Of a stretch of 64,000 nt of DNA, positions 1 to 9,488 are shown piece after piece; positions within the stretch are counted from its first letter, which is position 1, and every line of letters starts with the position of its first letter. Both the position numbers and the translations under genes were made by a program. The DNA is from Chara braunii (taxonomy: Eukaryota > Streptophyta > Charophyceae > Charales > Characeae): assembly GCA_003427395.1 (NCBI GenBank), contig BFEA01000001.1, positions 6,430,160 through 6,494,159 on the forward strand. Direction: 5' to 3'. The notes under the pieces are model-generated. The model made no database searches and had not been told where the DNA came from. It saw only the letters and a list, made by a program, of their open reading frames with translations.

Positions 1-66
<66 letters not shown>
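1..66. repeat. (GA)n microsatellite
   Basis: Uninterrupted GA dinucleotide run that starts at the window edge, so its true length is unknown. It passes into a short GGA/GAA purine tract at about 67-90. Confidence 0.97.
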
Positions 67-70
<4 letters not shown>

Positions 71-790
71 GAGGAAGAAGAGGGAGGAAAGGCGAAGCCT
101 TTCTCCCTCGTACCTGGCTACGCAGCTATGGCGCTGCAGGGCTGGGCGCTGGGCCGCGGGCTGAGCCAGAGGCTGGCGCTATTCCACTGCTGCGCTAAGA
201 TGCTGCAGCGCTGTTCCTCCTTGCTGCTGCGCTAATTCCCTTCTCGCTGCTCATCCTCATGCTGAAACGCTGCGCTAATCCTGAAGCCTAACTCGTAGCC
301 TAACTGTAGACCAACTGTAGACTAACCTCCTCGCTACTAACCTACTGACTGAGGCTGGTACCCAGCTGATATAGTGCTGGGTCGGCCTCAGTCCTACTGA
401 GTGCCTTCGGGTCTGGACCGTTGATCGGGCCCAACGGTTCAGATCCGATTTGAATCTGAAAAGTGGCGCCTAAAACTGCACCACCGGCTGGTCCTACCGA
501 TGGACCGGTACCTGGCCTAAACAACTAGCCGTTGGGTCTGGTGGGGTCTAAACGAGGCCTACCGGACCCTGAACTGAACCGACGGTTCCTAGGCCTACCT
601 GGACCTAGCTGGGACCGTCGTGACCTGGTACCTAGGCCTAAACCGTGCCTACTACAGAACCGGGCCCTAACTGGGGCCCGTGTGGTATCAGTATGCCACA
701 CACACGCGGGTGCACGTGCGTGTAGTAGTGTATATTCCGACGTTCAAGCGGTAGATTCGTTTGATTTTGCTTATATTATCGATGGAAGTG

Positions 791-791
<1 letters not shown>
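67..791. other. Non-coding stretch rich in short palindromes
   Basis: No supported gene. From about 340 to 690 the sequence is dense in short palindromic words (GGTACC, CCTAGG, AGGCCT, GGGCCC), including a small inverted repeat with arms CGACGGT (580-586) and ACCGTCG (614-620). I recognise no family. Confidence 0.4.
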
Positions 792-845
<54 letters not shown>

Positions 846-867
846 CAGATGATGGATCGTCCGTTGT

Positions 868-951
<84 letters not shown>
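792..951. repeat. Compound microsatellite (CT)n, (TG)n, (GA)n
   Basis: A CT run at about 792-842, a short unique spacer, a TG run at about 866-891 and a GA run at about 892-950. All apparent Ser-Leu or Arg-Glu reading frames here are translations of these dinucleotides, not genes. The CT and GA runs are complementary, so this segment could form a hairpin. Confidence 0.95.
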
Positions 952-954
<3 letters not shown>

Positions 955-1524
955 CCATCGATAGGATGAGGAACGGACCGGCCGACCGGCCAACAGGTAA
1001 GTCTCCAACACAGCGGCTGGCCTCACACTACTTCCAACCTCCTGATCAGTCAGTGAAAGTCCAACGAAACAGTCTGCCACAGTCATGTTTTTTTTTAGTC
1101 AATAGTGTATATGACGACACAGAAAAAAACAAAAACAAAAGTGACAGTGCATATTTTCATGTTCTCACGCTGATTCGACACAACATGCCCGAGCAGTGTG
1201 ACAACAACAGCCCCGCCCCCCTGTTCGTCCCTCTCCTCGGCCGCAGCGGGGCTGCGGCACGTCCACTTGTTGATATAGTGGGAAGCTGTAGTGGGAAGCT
1301 GTCATTGAGGGCAATGTGTTAATGTCCAGTTCCCCCGGTCAAAATGTAAGTTATACAGCCGAAGAGCCAAGGAACAGGGATGGAATTGTTCTTGGTGGTC
1401 GAGAACACAGACCCGTGTCACGTCAGATGTTGTCAGCAAAGGCAGTGGGCAAGCTGCTGGTCACAAAGGCTGACCCAATGGCATGTCCTGATAATGGAGA
1501 CTTTTTTTTAATTTTATTAGAGAT
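952..1524. other. No recognisable gene
   Basis: The only open frame is an extension of the upstream GA microsatellite. No domain, RNA gene or repeat boundary recognised. Confidence 0.4.
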
Positions 1525-1990
1525 GTCTTCTCCTAATCCGGGAACAGCTGTTTATATATGTATTTTTTCTCTCAATCCTTAACTGGCTTCTGCCATGTCA
1601 TGGAACATATCTCTCTTATCTTTCCCTACCTACCTACCACTACTTCCAAGGCTGTACAGGGGACCCCTGCAACCATAGCTATCTACCTCTCTTCCGTGAA
1701 GGGAGGTTCCCTCTCTCGGTGTGAAGGGAGGTGATTGCATGTTTGCTCCTTGCCCTAGTGGTTTAGGGTGCAGGGAAAAAAAAAAAAAAAAAAAGGTTTC
1801 GGGTGCAGGGTTGGGGCCCCCGGTGGGGGCACCACCGCTAACACAGGGACCGATTATTTTCCAGTACCTGCACCTCCCATTTCATCTTCCCCCAACCCCA
1901 TCCAATAACAGCAGTGTCTACAGCCAACACTCTCCCACACACCACGCACAACCCATTCATGTTGGCTGAACACCGTACTAATACCCACCC
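1525..1990. repeat. Dispersed repeat family R, copy 1
   Basis: Begins near a CTTCTCC...AACAGCTG segment and continues through TGCCATGTCATGGAA, a short (CTAC)n tract, AAGGCTGTACAGGGGACC, GTGAAGGGAGGTTCC and a 3' part with AACACAGGGACCGA and GTACCTGCACCTCCCAT. The same ordered blocks recur at 5058-5345, and parts recur at 3232-3490 and 5780-5995. An A20 tract (about 1776-1795) interrupts it. The order of shared blocks supports one ancestral element; its class is unknown. Confidence 0.6.
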
Positions 1991-2308
1991 GGAGACTCCG
2001 GGCTGACTGTCTCAGTTAGTTGGCACCAAGCGTACCCCAGGTGGCCGTGGGGATTGAACCCACCACCACTGAATGCTACTTGTGTCTAATCCGACACTAA
2101 GTTCAATGCCTGATCCCTTTTGCTGTTATTCATTCCAGGGACCAGTGCTAAAGGCTCCAAAGTGTGAAAAGAACCAAAGTCTATCAAGGGGTGAGACAGG
2201 TTCCTGCTTAGGCTTTTTTTTGGCGGGGGATCCCGTCCTATCCTTATATGTAACATGAGGAAAATAAATGCACCGAAGGCCTAATTCCACGGCCTCAGCC
2301 CGGGGCAA

Positions 2309-2439
2309 GGCTTAGCGTTTTTGACCGACGATCTACGTAAATCTACAGTACTGCGCAAGGCTTAGCGTTTTTTTTTCTTCTTTTTTTTTTTTTTGGCTTA
2401 GCGTTTTTGGCCGACGATCTACGTAAATCTACAGTACTG
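2309..2439. repeat. Direct duplication, about 45 bp x 2
   Basis: A block starting GGCTTAGCGTTTTTG and ending ATCTACAGTACTG occurs at 2309-2353 and again at 2395-2439. They are separated by a partial third copy of its first bases and a T-rich tract. No coding potential. Confidence 0.8.
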
Positions 2440-2576
2440 AAATCATGAATGAAATGTACTCTCAGAGGAGGTGCACAACGTAACCAAATCCACCAAAGGC
2501 CTGATTCCACCAGCCCGGAGTAAGCGTTCTTGACCGATGAACATTCACTCCCAGCTCGTGGAGTCGTGCAATCGCA

Positions 2577-2710
2577 GAGGAGGTGCGCGCAGCAGAGCAT
2601 CGTCGACGGCAGGACGGCCAAACAGCAAGACGTCACAAGAGAGGAGGTGCGCCTACCGGTAGCAGTGCATCGTTGGCGGCAGGACGACAAAACAGCAAGA
2701 CATCACAACA
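2577..2710. repeat. Tandem duplication, about 65 bp x 2
   Basis: Two adjacent imperfect copies, both with the order GAGGAGGTGCGC, AGCAG-GCATCGT, GGCGGCAGGACG, AAACAGCAAGAC, TCACAA. The first lies at about 2577-2640 and the second at about 2643-2710. Confidence 0.8.
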
Positions 2711-3028
2711 GGGCAGCCCGCCGCTTGTTCCCTTAACCTGGCACGGGATAAGCCTCAACCACATGCATGCTAGGCGGGGGCTAGGTCCCACATACACGAA
2801 CTAAGAGATATATATTGACCGTAGATCGCACAGATCAACGGTCAAAATCTCGTAATCCGCGCAAGTGGGACCTTGCCCCGGGGTAAAGCACGCGTGATCG
2901 CCCGGCAGAGGATAGGATTGACAGTCACATGGCTATATCCGATCTGAAATTGCCGTCGGCACGTGACGCCATGAGAGTGTGCTAACCGTCGTGTTCATCA
3001 CCAGCAGCGGTCTGAAAGCGCCCCACAG
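2711..3028. other. No recognisable feature
   Basis: No gene, RNA gene or repeat boundary that I can support before the hairpin element at 3029. Confidence 0.4.
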
Positions 3029-3131
3029 TCTTGCCCCCCCCAATACAACGTACGGTCATTATATCTGAATTTGGTGTATCTTTCAGTCTGAATTCAGCTA
3101 TAATGACCGTACGTTGTATTCGGGGGGAAGA
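3029..3131. mobile_element. MITE-like near-perfect hairpin (family A)
   Basis: Two arms of about 41 bp (3029-3071 and 3091-3131) are inverted copies with only a few mismatches and enclose a 19 bp loop. The arm core is AATACAACGTACGGTCATTA, bounded outside by C/G homopolymer runs. Size, symmetry and lack of coding capacity fit a MITE or a foldback remnant. I could not define a target-site duplication. Flanking bases (CAGCGGTCT left, AGACCGCAG right) extend weak inverted similarity. Confidence 0.75.
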
Positions 3132-3231
3132 CCGCAGCTCCTTGGCACAGCATGCAGTGTTGAAAGAGAAACCTGGGTTCCAATCCGAAGGGAATCAGAC
3201 GAGTGAACCAACTCTGACGCAAGATCACCCT

Positions 3232-3490
3232 TTCTACCTACCTCCCTCCCTACCTACCTACCTACCTACCTACCTACCTACCTACCTACCGACCACCACT
3301 ACTAAAAGCCTATACAGTGGACCTCTGGAACCATAGCTACTCTCACAATCCAGGGGATGCATGTTGCCCCCCCGCACTAATCGGCGGTGGTGAGGGAGTA
3401 GGGTGGGGCCCCATGTAGGGGGGCCAGCTAACGCAGAGACCGAGCAGATGCTTGCCAGTAGCTGCGCCTCCCATCTTCATATCTCAAGGC
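3232..3490. repeat. Dispersed repeat family R, copy 2, with (CTAC)n expansion
   Basis: The family R block order (CTAC tract, ACCACTACT, CTATACAGTGGACC, GGAACCATAGCTA, then GCTAACGCAGAGACCGAGCAGATG and GTAGCTGCGCCTCCCATCTTC) is present but shorter than copy 1. The tetranucleotide tract is expanded at about 3236-3292. Confidence 0.6.
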
Positions 3491-3741
3491 CGTTGCCCTT
3501 TACAAAGGGAAAATAAATTCGCACTGACAGTCCTGAACGTACTAGGCGACCGCATTTGCGTGAGCTGCCAAAGACCCGGATGGGGGAATTCACACACTGC
3601 CAGGACTTCTTCGACTCTTCTGAGAATTCGCAATCAAAAACCGACCGTCGACCCATTTCAGCCGATGGAAAGCGTCCAATAAGGCAATAAACAAGTAAAA
3701 AGATATGTGAGGTGAGAGAAAAAGTATATGGCTATCCCCCG

Positions 3742-3899
3742 GGGCGAGGTCCCACTAGCAAAGAGGATTGGATCGAACGCCTGAATCTTGTTCGTGCAGC
3801 AGAAAATCGAGATTGAACTGCTTTTCTGCATCTCTGCATAAAACACATCCAGATGCAGGAGCTCGATCCTATCCTTTTTGCTAGTCGGATCTCGGCCCC
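3742..3899. mobile_element. MITE-like inverted-repeat element, family B copy 1
   Basis: Left arm 3742-3775 (GGGCGAGGTCCCACTAGCAA then AGAGGATTGG) is matched in inverse by the right arm 3862-3899 (TCGATCCTATCCTTTTTGCT then AGTCGGATCTCG). The roughly 85 bp centre holds further inverted GCAGAAAA/TTTTCTGC words. It shares terminal motif GAGATCCCA..GCAAARAGGATTGG with the element at 4070-4249, so the two are one family. No coding capacity. Confidence 0.75.
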
Positions 3900-3913
3900 G
3901 ACGAGGAGAGAGA

Positions 3914-4068
3914 GAAAAAAAAAAAAAAAAAAAAAAAAAGGAGTAAGGAAGATGTCGACAGTGCAAAGCATATTCTGCACACCGATCATGCCAAGAGCAA
4001 CGGGCCCACGGAGCCAACAGCCAGAAGCACTGGGTGCCATCCTTTTTTTTTTTTTTTTTTTTTTTTTT
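3914..4068. repeat. A-tract and T-tract pair
   Basis: An A run of about 25 (3915-3939) and a T run of about 24 (4043-4068) flank 103 bp of unique sequence between the two family B elements. The opposed homopolymers would pair and are hazards for sequencing and assembly. Confidence 0.85.
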
Positions 4069-4069
4069 A

Positions 4070-4249
4070 AGGGCCAGATCCCGGCAAAGAGGATTGGAAT
4101 AATTTTGAATAAATGTCTGAATCTGGACGTGTTCCACACACACATGCAGTGCAGAAAAGCAGATCAATCACAGTTTTTTGCACCTCTCCTCAAACACGTC
4201 CAGATTCGGACACTTATTCCAATCATTTTTGCCATGGGATCTCGCCCTA
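4070..4249. mobile_element. MITE-like inverted-repeat element, family B copy 2
   Basis: Arms of about 55-63 bp (4070-4133 and 4193-4249) are inverted copies. Both run from AGGGC-AGATCCC through GGCAAA..GATTGGAATAA to GAATCTGGACGTGTT, around a centre of about 59 bp. The terminal motif is shared with the copy at 3742-3899. Non-coding and MITE-like. Confidence 0.8.
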
Positions 4250-4301
4250 AGTTGCCGTGAACCGACTCAGTTCTGTGGCCACATTCTTGCTTTTTGGACA
4301 A

Positions 4302-4485
4302 GGAACAGACTGCACTCCCCGCACCGCCTACCGCTTCTACCTTGCTGAAAAAGCGGTCAGGCTCTTTGTATCTGCACCCCAGGAACCAGCTTTGCACGAA
4401 CGAACAGATTACACCCTCCTCACCTCCTACTGCTGCTCGCTGGCCGCAAAAGCGCTTAGGCTCCTTGTATCTGAGCACGAACGCG
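4302..4485. repeat. Imperfect tandem duplication, about 100 bp period
   Basis: GAACAGACTGCACTCCCCGC through CTCTTTGTATCTG (4302-4375) is repeated in diverged form from GAACAGATTACACCCTCCTC through CTCCTTGTATCTG (4402-4475). Confidence 0.65.
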
Positions 4486-4616
4486 CCGCGGATTGTGTTC
4501 AAAAAGTTTCAGACTGCTCACCTGTCTGTTGGTCGGCGTCTTGTCCTTACGCGAGCAGCAGACTATTGTCTTTTTTTCTTCTTTTTCTTTTTTCCCTCCC
4601 GAGGGGGATGGGCCGC

Positions 4617-4817
4617 GCCGGGCTTCGCTTCCCTGTAGTGCAATGCGAAGGCAACGGTGGAGCGACCGAGTAGGCAAGCCTACCCATGTGACCACTCCGT
4701 AGCCCTGGAAAATTAATTTAATATCATGTGGCCCGACGAAACACAGATCAGGATATTAACCTGATCACAACAGATACTACACTTGGATGACCTTAGCCAA
4801 AAGGCCGAGAAAGGTTC
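4617..4817 (-). ncRNA. U2 spliceosomal snRNA-like sequence (variant or pseudogene)
   Basis: U2 snRNA pairs with the intron branch site in the spliceosome. Read on the minus strand, the order of U2 landmarks is intact: a 5' end CCTTTCTCGGCCTTTTGGCT (stem I), branch-recognition core GTGTAGTATCTGTT (4770-4783), stem IIa as GATCAGG/CCTGATC (4746-4766, with changes on both sides of the stem that keep pairing), CACATGATATTAAATTAATT before an Sm-like U-rich site (about 4708-4720), stem-loop III with the GGCTTGCC loop, and a 3' loop ATTGCACTAC resembling the U2B''-binding loop. Odd points: four extra bases between stem I and the branch-recognition core (AAGGTCATCCAAGTG against the usual AAGATCAAGTG), a weak stem IIb, and no clear plant USE or correctly spaced TATA box upstream. 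It may be a divergent gene or a retrocopy. The 3' end is approximate. Confidence 0.8.
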
Positions 4818-5057
4818 TTGGCTACCCTATAGATCACAAAGAGCACGGATCGGAAAGGAAGAAAAAAAAAAAAAGAAAAAAAAAAAAGTTGTTTCCTCCT
4901 TTTTTTTGGGTGTTGTTATGGTCAATATGAGGTATTGACTCCCCGTAATACTATAATTATGACAATAAAAAAGGGCCTGAAATGCCGTCATGTCCAGATT
5001 TGACAGGTAATTGAATTGGTTGGGCTTAAGGAAATAGCCTTTTTTCTATATATAAAA

Positions 5058-5345
5058 GCTGCCTTCTCCTCATCGGGGGCATCCATATATTTTGCTCTCA
5101 CCTCACATATTTATTTATATTATTAACAGGCGTTCTGCCATGTCATGGAAAATCTCTCTCTTATCTTTCACTACCTTCCTACCACTACTCCTAAGGCTAT
5201 AGAGGGTACCCCTGCAAGCATAGCTGTCCACGTCTCTTCTGTGAAGGGAGGTTACCTTCCCTCTCTCGGTGGAGAGCGGTTAACGGCATGTTTGCCCCTT
5301 TTCGAAGGGGCGATAGCCTTGAGATATTATCATCAGACTAACCGG
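5058..5345. repeat. Dispersed repeat family R, copy 3
   Basis: Best match to copy 1: CTTCTCC..., TCTGCCATGTCATGGAA, CTCTCTTATCTTTC, CTACC tract, AAGGCTATAGAGGGTACCCC, GTGAAGGGAGGTTACC, CTCTCTCGGTG, GCATGTTTGC, ending in GCGATAGCCTTGAGATATTA. Confidence 0.6.
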
Positions 5346-5779
5346 CCCAAGTGAATTCAATGTCTGACAAATACTGGCTGGGTCCTCTTTCCACCACTCG
5401 CCAAATACTCGGTCCTCTTTCCACCACTCGCCAATACTGGGTCCCCGGCCTCATACTCATGGATTGAAAAAAAAAAAAAAAAAAAAAAAAGTGAGAGAAG
5501 GAAATGTATCTATCTGAAGATGCACGTCCCATTTCGGATATTTTGCGAGGAAGGCAACGAGGCACGTATTGTCCAGAGTGTGCGTAGCCTGCATGACGTG
5601 AGGCAACGAGTGAGCTAAATGCAATTTTGCCGGTCGGGCGGCTGAAATTTTGCTGCTCTCGCGGCATGCAAAGAAATTCTGCTCGATGTAGAGCATGCAT
5701 GGGTCAATCGTACCCGTAATATGCTGAACGGTAGGCTTTCCCANCNTTTTTTTTTTTTTTTTTTTGAAAAAAAAAAAAG
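5346..5779. other. Non-coding; homopolymers and ambiguous bases
   Basis: Contains a short duplicated GGTCCTCTTTCCACCACTCG word (5380-5430), an A run (about 5467-5490), and a T run followed by an A run around 5747-5777 next to two ambiguous bases (5744, 5746). No gene seen. Confidence 0.6.
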
Positions 5780-5995
5780 GACGATGGCCTTGAGGTATTA
5801 TCATCGGACTAACCAGCCCAGGTAAATTCAATATTGTGTCTGATCTGACATAGGGTGGCCTTTTCAGCCCAGGGTGGCCTTGATTGCCTTCAGGGAACCT
5901 CCAAAGGGGGACACCGGCCAGGGGACAGCCAGTAGCAGAGGGACCGAGCATCATCTGAGTGGCCAGTCACTGTGCCTCCCCGGTTACCCTTCCCC
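5780..5995. repeat. Dispersed repeat family R, copy 4 (3' part)
   Basis: Opens with GATGGCCTTGAGGTATTATC and ATCGGACTAACC, the block that ends copy 3, then carries the 3' block AGTAGCAGAGGGACCGAGCA and CAGTCACTGTGCCTCCC seen in copies 1 and 2. Copies 3 and 4 may be one element split by the homopolymer-rich 5346-5779 segment. Confidence 0.5.
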
Positions 5996-6056
5996 CTATG
6001 TATAACATCAGCAGAGACTGGGCGTCAATAACCAGTTTACTAGGCTAACCTCTTCT

Positions 6057-6138
6057 CCCGAACACGACGCACCCTGATGAAGAATACGAGCAATCTTTCT
6101 GGCCTTTGCAGCCAAAATGAGGGTGCGTTGTGTTAGGG
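6057..6138. mobile_element. Small inverted-repeat element (82 bp)
   Basis: 19 bp arms with 17 matches, CCCGAACACGACGCACCCT (6057-6075) and AGGGTGCGTTGTGTTAGGG (6120-6138), around a 44 bp centre. Foldback or MITE remnant; no family recognised. Confidence 0.6.
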
Positions 6139-6499
6139 ACAAGAGGGTGGTAGACTACCTAGTACTGGAAAAGATGATATACAGATCGTAACTCCCGGCG
6201 GTGGAGTTGGGGCTGGTGGTGCGGGCTCGTTGCCAGAAAACCGGGTGCGTGGCAGCGGAGACTCTAGCGAATTGGAAAGAGGAAAAGTGGAGGCTGGACG
6301 AGTTGTTGAATTGAAAGGGTCAGTGGAGGCCGCACACAATTTTTTTCTTATCGGACCGGTGTCGGCATCAGTAGCCCCGGTTGTACCACGGGGATAAGAA
6401 GCAGATGGACAGTTGGAAATGTTGGTACACGGTGGATGCAGGGCATGAGGGGTGGGTATACATGGATTCCTTAGATACGGATGGGAAGATGTGACGCGC
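6139..6499. other. Unassigned DNA flanking Element 1
   Basis: No supported gene. A long minus-strand open frame runs from here into the adjacent LTR, but it crosses the LTR boundary and has no conserved counterpart in the second LTR, so I treat it as chance. Confidence 0.4.
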
Positions 6500-9089
6500 A
6501 ACCTCACGCCCTGTGCTGTCTTTCGTTCGGAGTGCTTAATGTGCGGAAAGAGGCCCAGAAAAACAGCAAGATGGGATGTGCCAAGGATTTTTGGAAATTG
6601 AGTGTGGGGACACAGACGGAACTGAAATCCCCCGTGTTGGTCCGATGAAGAAAGTCGGTTGCTTTCGCGCGTCGCGGAATGCGCGTGCGAACACGACGCG
6701 AAAAGAGAAAAATCCAAATTCAATCCAAAAAGTATTGTCGAGCTTCCCACCGCGCTACGGCCCGTCGTTTAGAGCGGAAGGGCTTTGACACGCTTCGCGT
6801 GTCTCGTTTTCGTATCAAATCCCGACGTCGCTCACTGGTCAGTTCCGAGTCTGATGTGGAGGGTCTCAGCCGCGTGGCCCCTTCCTTATGCTCGTCTTCA
6901 CTCCGTATTCGGAAGTGGAAACCCTTTGCTTCGTAGCGATCGAAACGCTGGCACTCTGTGCACAGGGTTCGAGGCCAATGGGGCGCCACTGTCGTCCACG
7001 GAATCAGGATCAGCTCGTTGAATGGCAACAATATCGAGTAGGGTGGAAAGTGCGTGTCGATAATCACAAACCCAGCCTCTACGAATCCTGAACAACGGTT
7101 TGCCAGAGGGAAGTAGTATCGTCCGCCGATCTGTGCGACAGCTTCTCGTACGTCCCACTCACATACACGCGTCCTTTCCTCGCTGTAAGGAAAAGGTCGT
7201 GTTGATACGGGAGGTACGGGAGGCTGACGCCCGATCGAAGGGTGCTTGTCAGTCCACATGTCAATCAATTGCAAGAACTCCGAGACATCATCAATGAAAG
7301 AAACGCTCTCGCAACCACCAATCAGTCCTTTTTTTCAATCACGAGAGAGAGAAAACACTCATCAATTCGGTCAGGTGCAGGTGTCGTGCAGTATAAGGCA
7401 GATGGCATGCGCAGCGCACTCAAAATTACAGATCTAAACACTTTTGCATTCTCAGACAAGATCCCGACAACAATCGTCTCATCAACTCCAAAAAGACACG
7501 TACCTCCATACATACATTCACTGTGGAAGGTGCGAAAATGAGATATGCACGGAAATAAAAGATGGATCACTGAATAATACACGTGCATCCACCGTTCACA
7601 AGACAAGAAGGCGGGGTTCCTGCATAGGGGGACTACCCAGGAAACGAATGGAAGAGTTCCGGAAGAAGTTCTTTCACACAGGAACAACATGCAGACTCAA
7701 TCCCATTCGAGAGAGAGAGAGAGGCATCGAGACACTTCATCATTCATAGATAGAGGGGAAAGAGGGAGATAGAAGGGGACAAGATCCAAAAAGAGGAAGT
7801 TCGGTGTTGCCGTCGCACACTCACACCAGAGATAAAGATCCGCAACAACAAAGACGCATTCGCCGTGAATTCCAATATGGCCCCAGGCCAATCACTCACT
7901 CAACTCCAATCACCGATCCTCATACCCGCACCGACGATCCCTGCCGCCGCGTGCTAACTCCCACCACTGCGATCGTCACCCCGCTGACGTAAACTCGACG
8001 TGGTTCGCCCTGATCCCACAGTCCGTCGTGGCGATCAAGCGCGCAACCGGCCAGCCTATCGTCAGCCCGACAGGACTTTCCGACTCGCACCAAACACTCT
8101 GCCTAGCCACTGCTTCCCGGAAGCTGGCTTGAGAGTCGAGAACGTAAGAGAGATTTGCGGGCGCGCTTGCGGAATTTATAGCAGCAAGGAGGGAGCCAAG
8201 AGAGGGAGAATGCAGGGTGAAAGTCGAAGTGTAAGAGGAGAAGCAGGAGAAGAAGACTTTGAGAGGAGCGCTTCGCGGAAGTCATATTGATGCTTCGAAA
8301 CTCAAGATTAACCAATCAGACTCATCGCGCGATAGGCAGATCCTACCGTACCCCGCGTCTAATTGGTGGGCGAGAGTAATCGAAGGATCGACCGGATTTC
8401 ACGAGCTTTGCTCGGAGAGAAGAAAAGGCGTGAGAAGTAGTGCGAGACGGGTCCAAGATTCAGATGATCAAGAAAGGGGAAATGGACGCGCAAAGAACTG
8501 AGTGGGAGAGAGAAAGGGAGGGAGAAAAACAGTTACGAGGAGAGAGGAGGAGGAGGGGAAAGGAAAAAAGAGGGCGGGAGAGAGCGATGCGGGGGACAGA
8601 GAGGAGAAAGCTTTTGCATGTGTGGCGCCCTCAACAAAAACAAAAGAAAAAGGCACCGAAACAGTTACAGCTCGCCTACGTCCTAAACCAATTCAAAATT
8701 GAAATCACCATATCCGCACGGGAAAGAGCAACACGGGAAAAGAAAGTCCTACGCCTATTTGTATACGTGCAAAATTCCGAGAGTTTTCCCCGACGCGACC
8801 AAGAACATTCACATATAAAAGGACACGTCGAAGTTCCGCTTATCCCGGAAATCCCAACTGTCGGACCCAATTCCCAGTGCGCTCGCTAAGGCGCACGTAA
8901 ATTCCCAAGTATTTCCCGAATTGCAAAAGGAAAGGCCGAACCCGAAAAACGTAAAAGCTTCCGAAAGATGGGGGTAAAAAACGCCGCACCCGAAATCAAG
9001 AAAACGAAACGGGGGGTTTTATGGGGTTGATATGATACGAAAAGGAGGGGTATGAAAGATAGCACAGCTTCGGGAAGTAGTTCGTCACA
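6500..9089 (-). repeat. Element 1 3' LTR
   Basis: About 2.59 kb, colinear with 17661-20239. On the minus strand it starts TGTGACGAAC (end at 9089) and finishes GGGCGTGAGGTT near 6500. The U5-side word AAATCCTTGGCACA (here about 6576-6590) is shared with the LTRs of Elements 2 and 3. Apparent ORFs inside it mirror those in the other LTR and I do not consider them genes. Confidence 0.92.
8171..8181 (-). promoter_or_regulatory. LTR TATA box candidate
   Basis: Minus-strand CTATAAATTCC lies about 910 bp from the LTR start. The same word is at 23968-23978 (Element 2 3' LTR), and related ATAAATTCC at 46424-46432 (Element 3 3' LTR). Its conservation among diverged LTRs supports it as the core promoter, giving a U3 of roughly 0.9 kb. 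Confidence 0.55.
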
Positions 9090-9488
9090 CATGTGACGCG
9101 CAGGGGGTTCCAAAATTATGCGATCTCCTGATTGCATGTTATGGCGGAGAAGGAGAGAGGGAGAGAGAGAACAGAGTGATGCATGAGGAACCAAGCGTAT
9201 CAACAAACGATCCAGCNAGAGTCCATGTTGACGCCATCTTCAATTGCAATCTTCTCACGGTTCTGATGGTTCGTGCTGCTGAAATCATCGATCGTCGTCC
9301 AGGTGACGCCATCATCGTCCGCCTGTTCTCCGTTTGCTCCGCACCCCAGTTATCGGTGCCCGTCGAATCAGAGCGTAGGTTGACGTCATCGTCGATGGGG
9401 TGATCTTCGCGAAGCTCACTGATGCGTGTCGTTTTCCCCTGCTGATTAGATGGAGAGAGGGGGGCGGGAACAGTCACGTGATCGGGAG
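9090..9488 (-). other. Element 1 non-coding 3' leader to the LTR, with junction palindrome
   Basis: Between ORF-C and the 3' LTR. Minus-strand TTGGAACCCCCTGCGCGTCA abuts the LTR start, so CGTCACA and TGTGACG face each other. The same arrangement precedes the 3' LTRs of Elements 2 and 3. No classical polypurine tract is evident. One ambiguous base at 9217. Confidence 0.55.

Noticed and set aside
688-1086. Long Ser-Leu, Thr-His and Arg-Glu repeat ORFs around GA/CT/GT tracts (also at 35600-36097, 46479-47198 and 54926-55271)
   Set aside because: They are pure translations of dinucleotide microsatellites, some across unknown bases.
2030-2100. tRNA-like B box (GGTTCAATCCC on the minus strand) and another near 3176 (GGTTCCAATCC)
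   Set aside because: No acceptable A box at proper spacing and no cloverleaf; at most a decayed SINE head, so I did not call a tRNA.
6133-6750. 205-codon minus-strand ORF at the left edge of Element 1
   Set aside because: It crosses the LTR boundary. The LTR half has a counterpart at 17561-17911 but the outer half does not, and no domain is visible.
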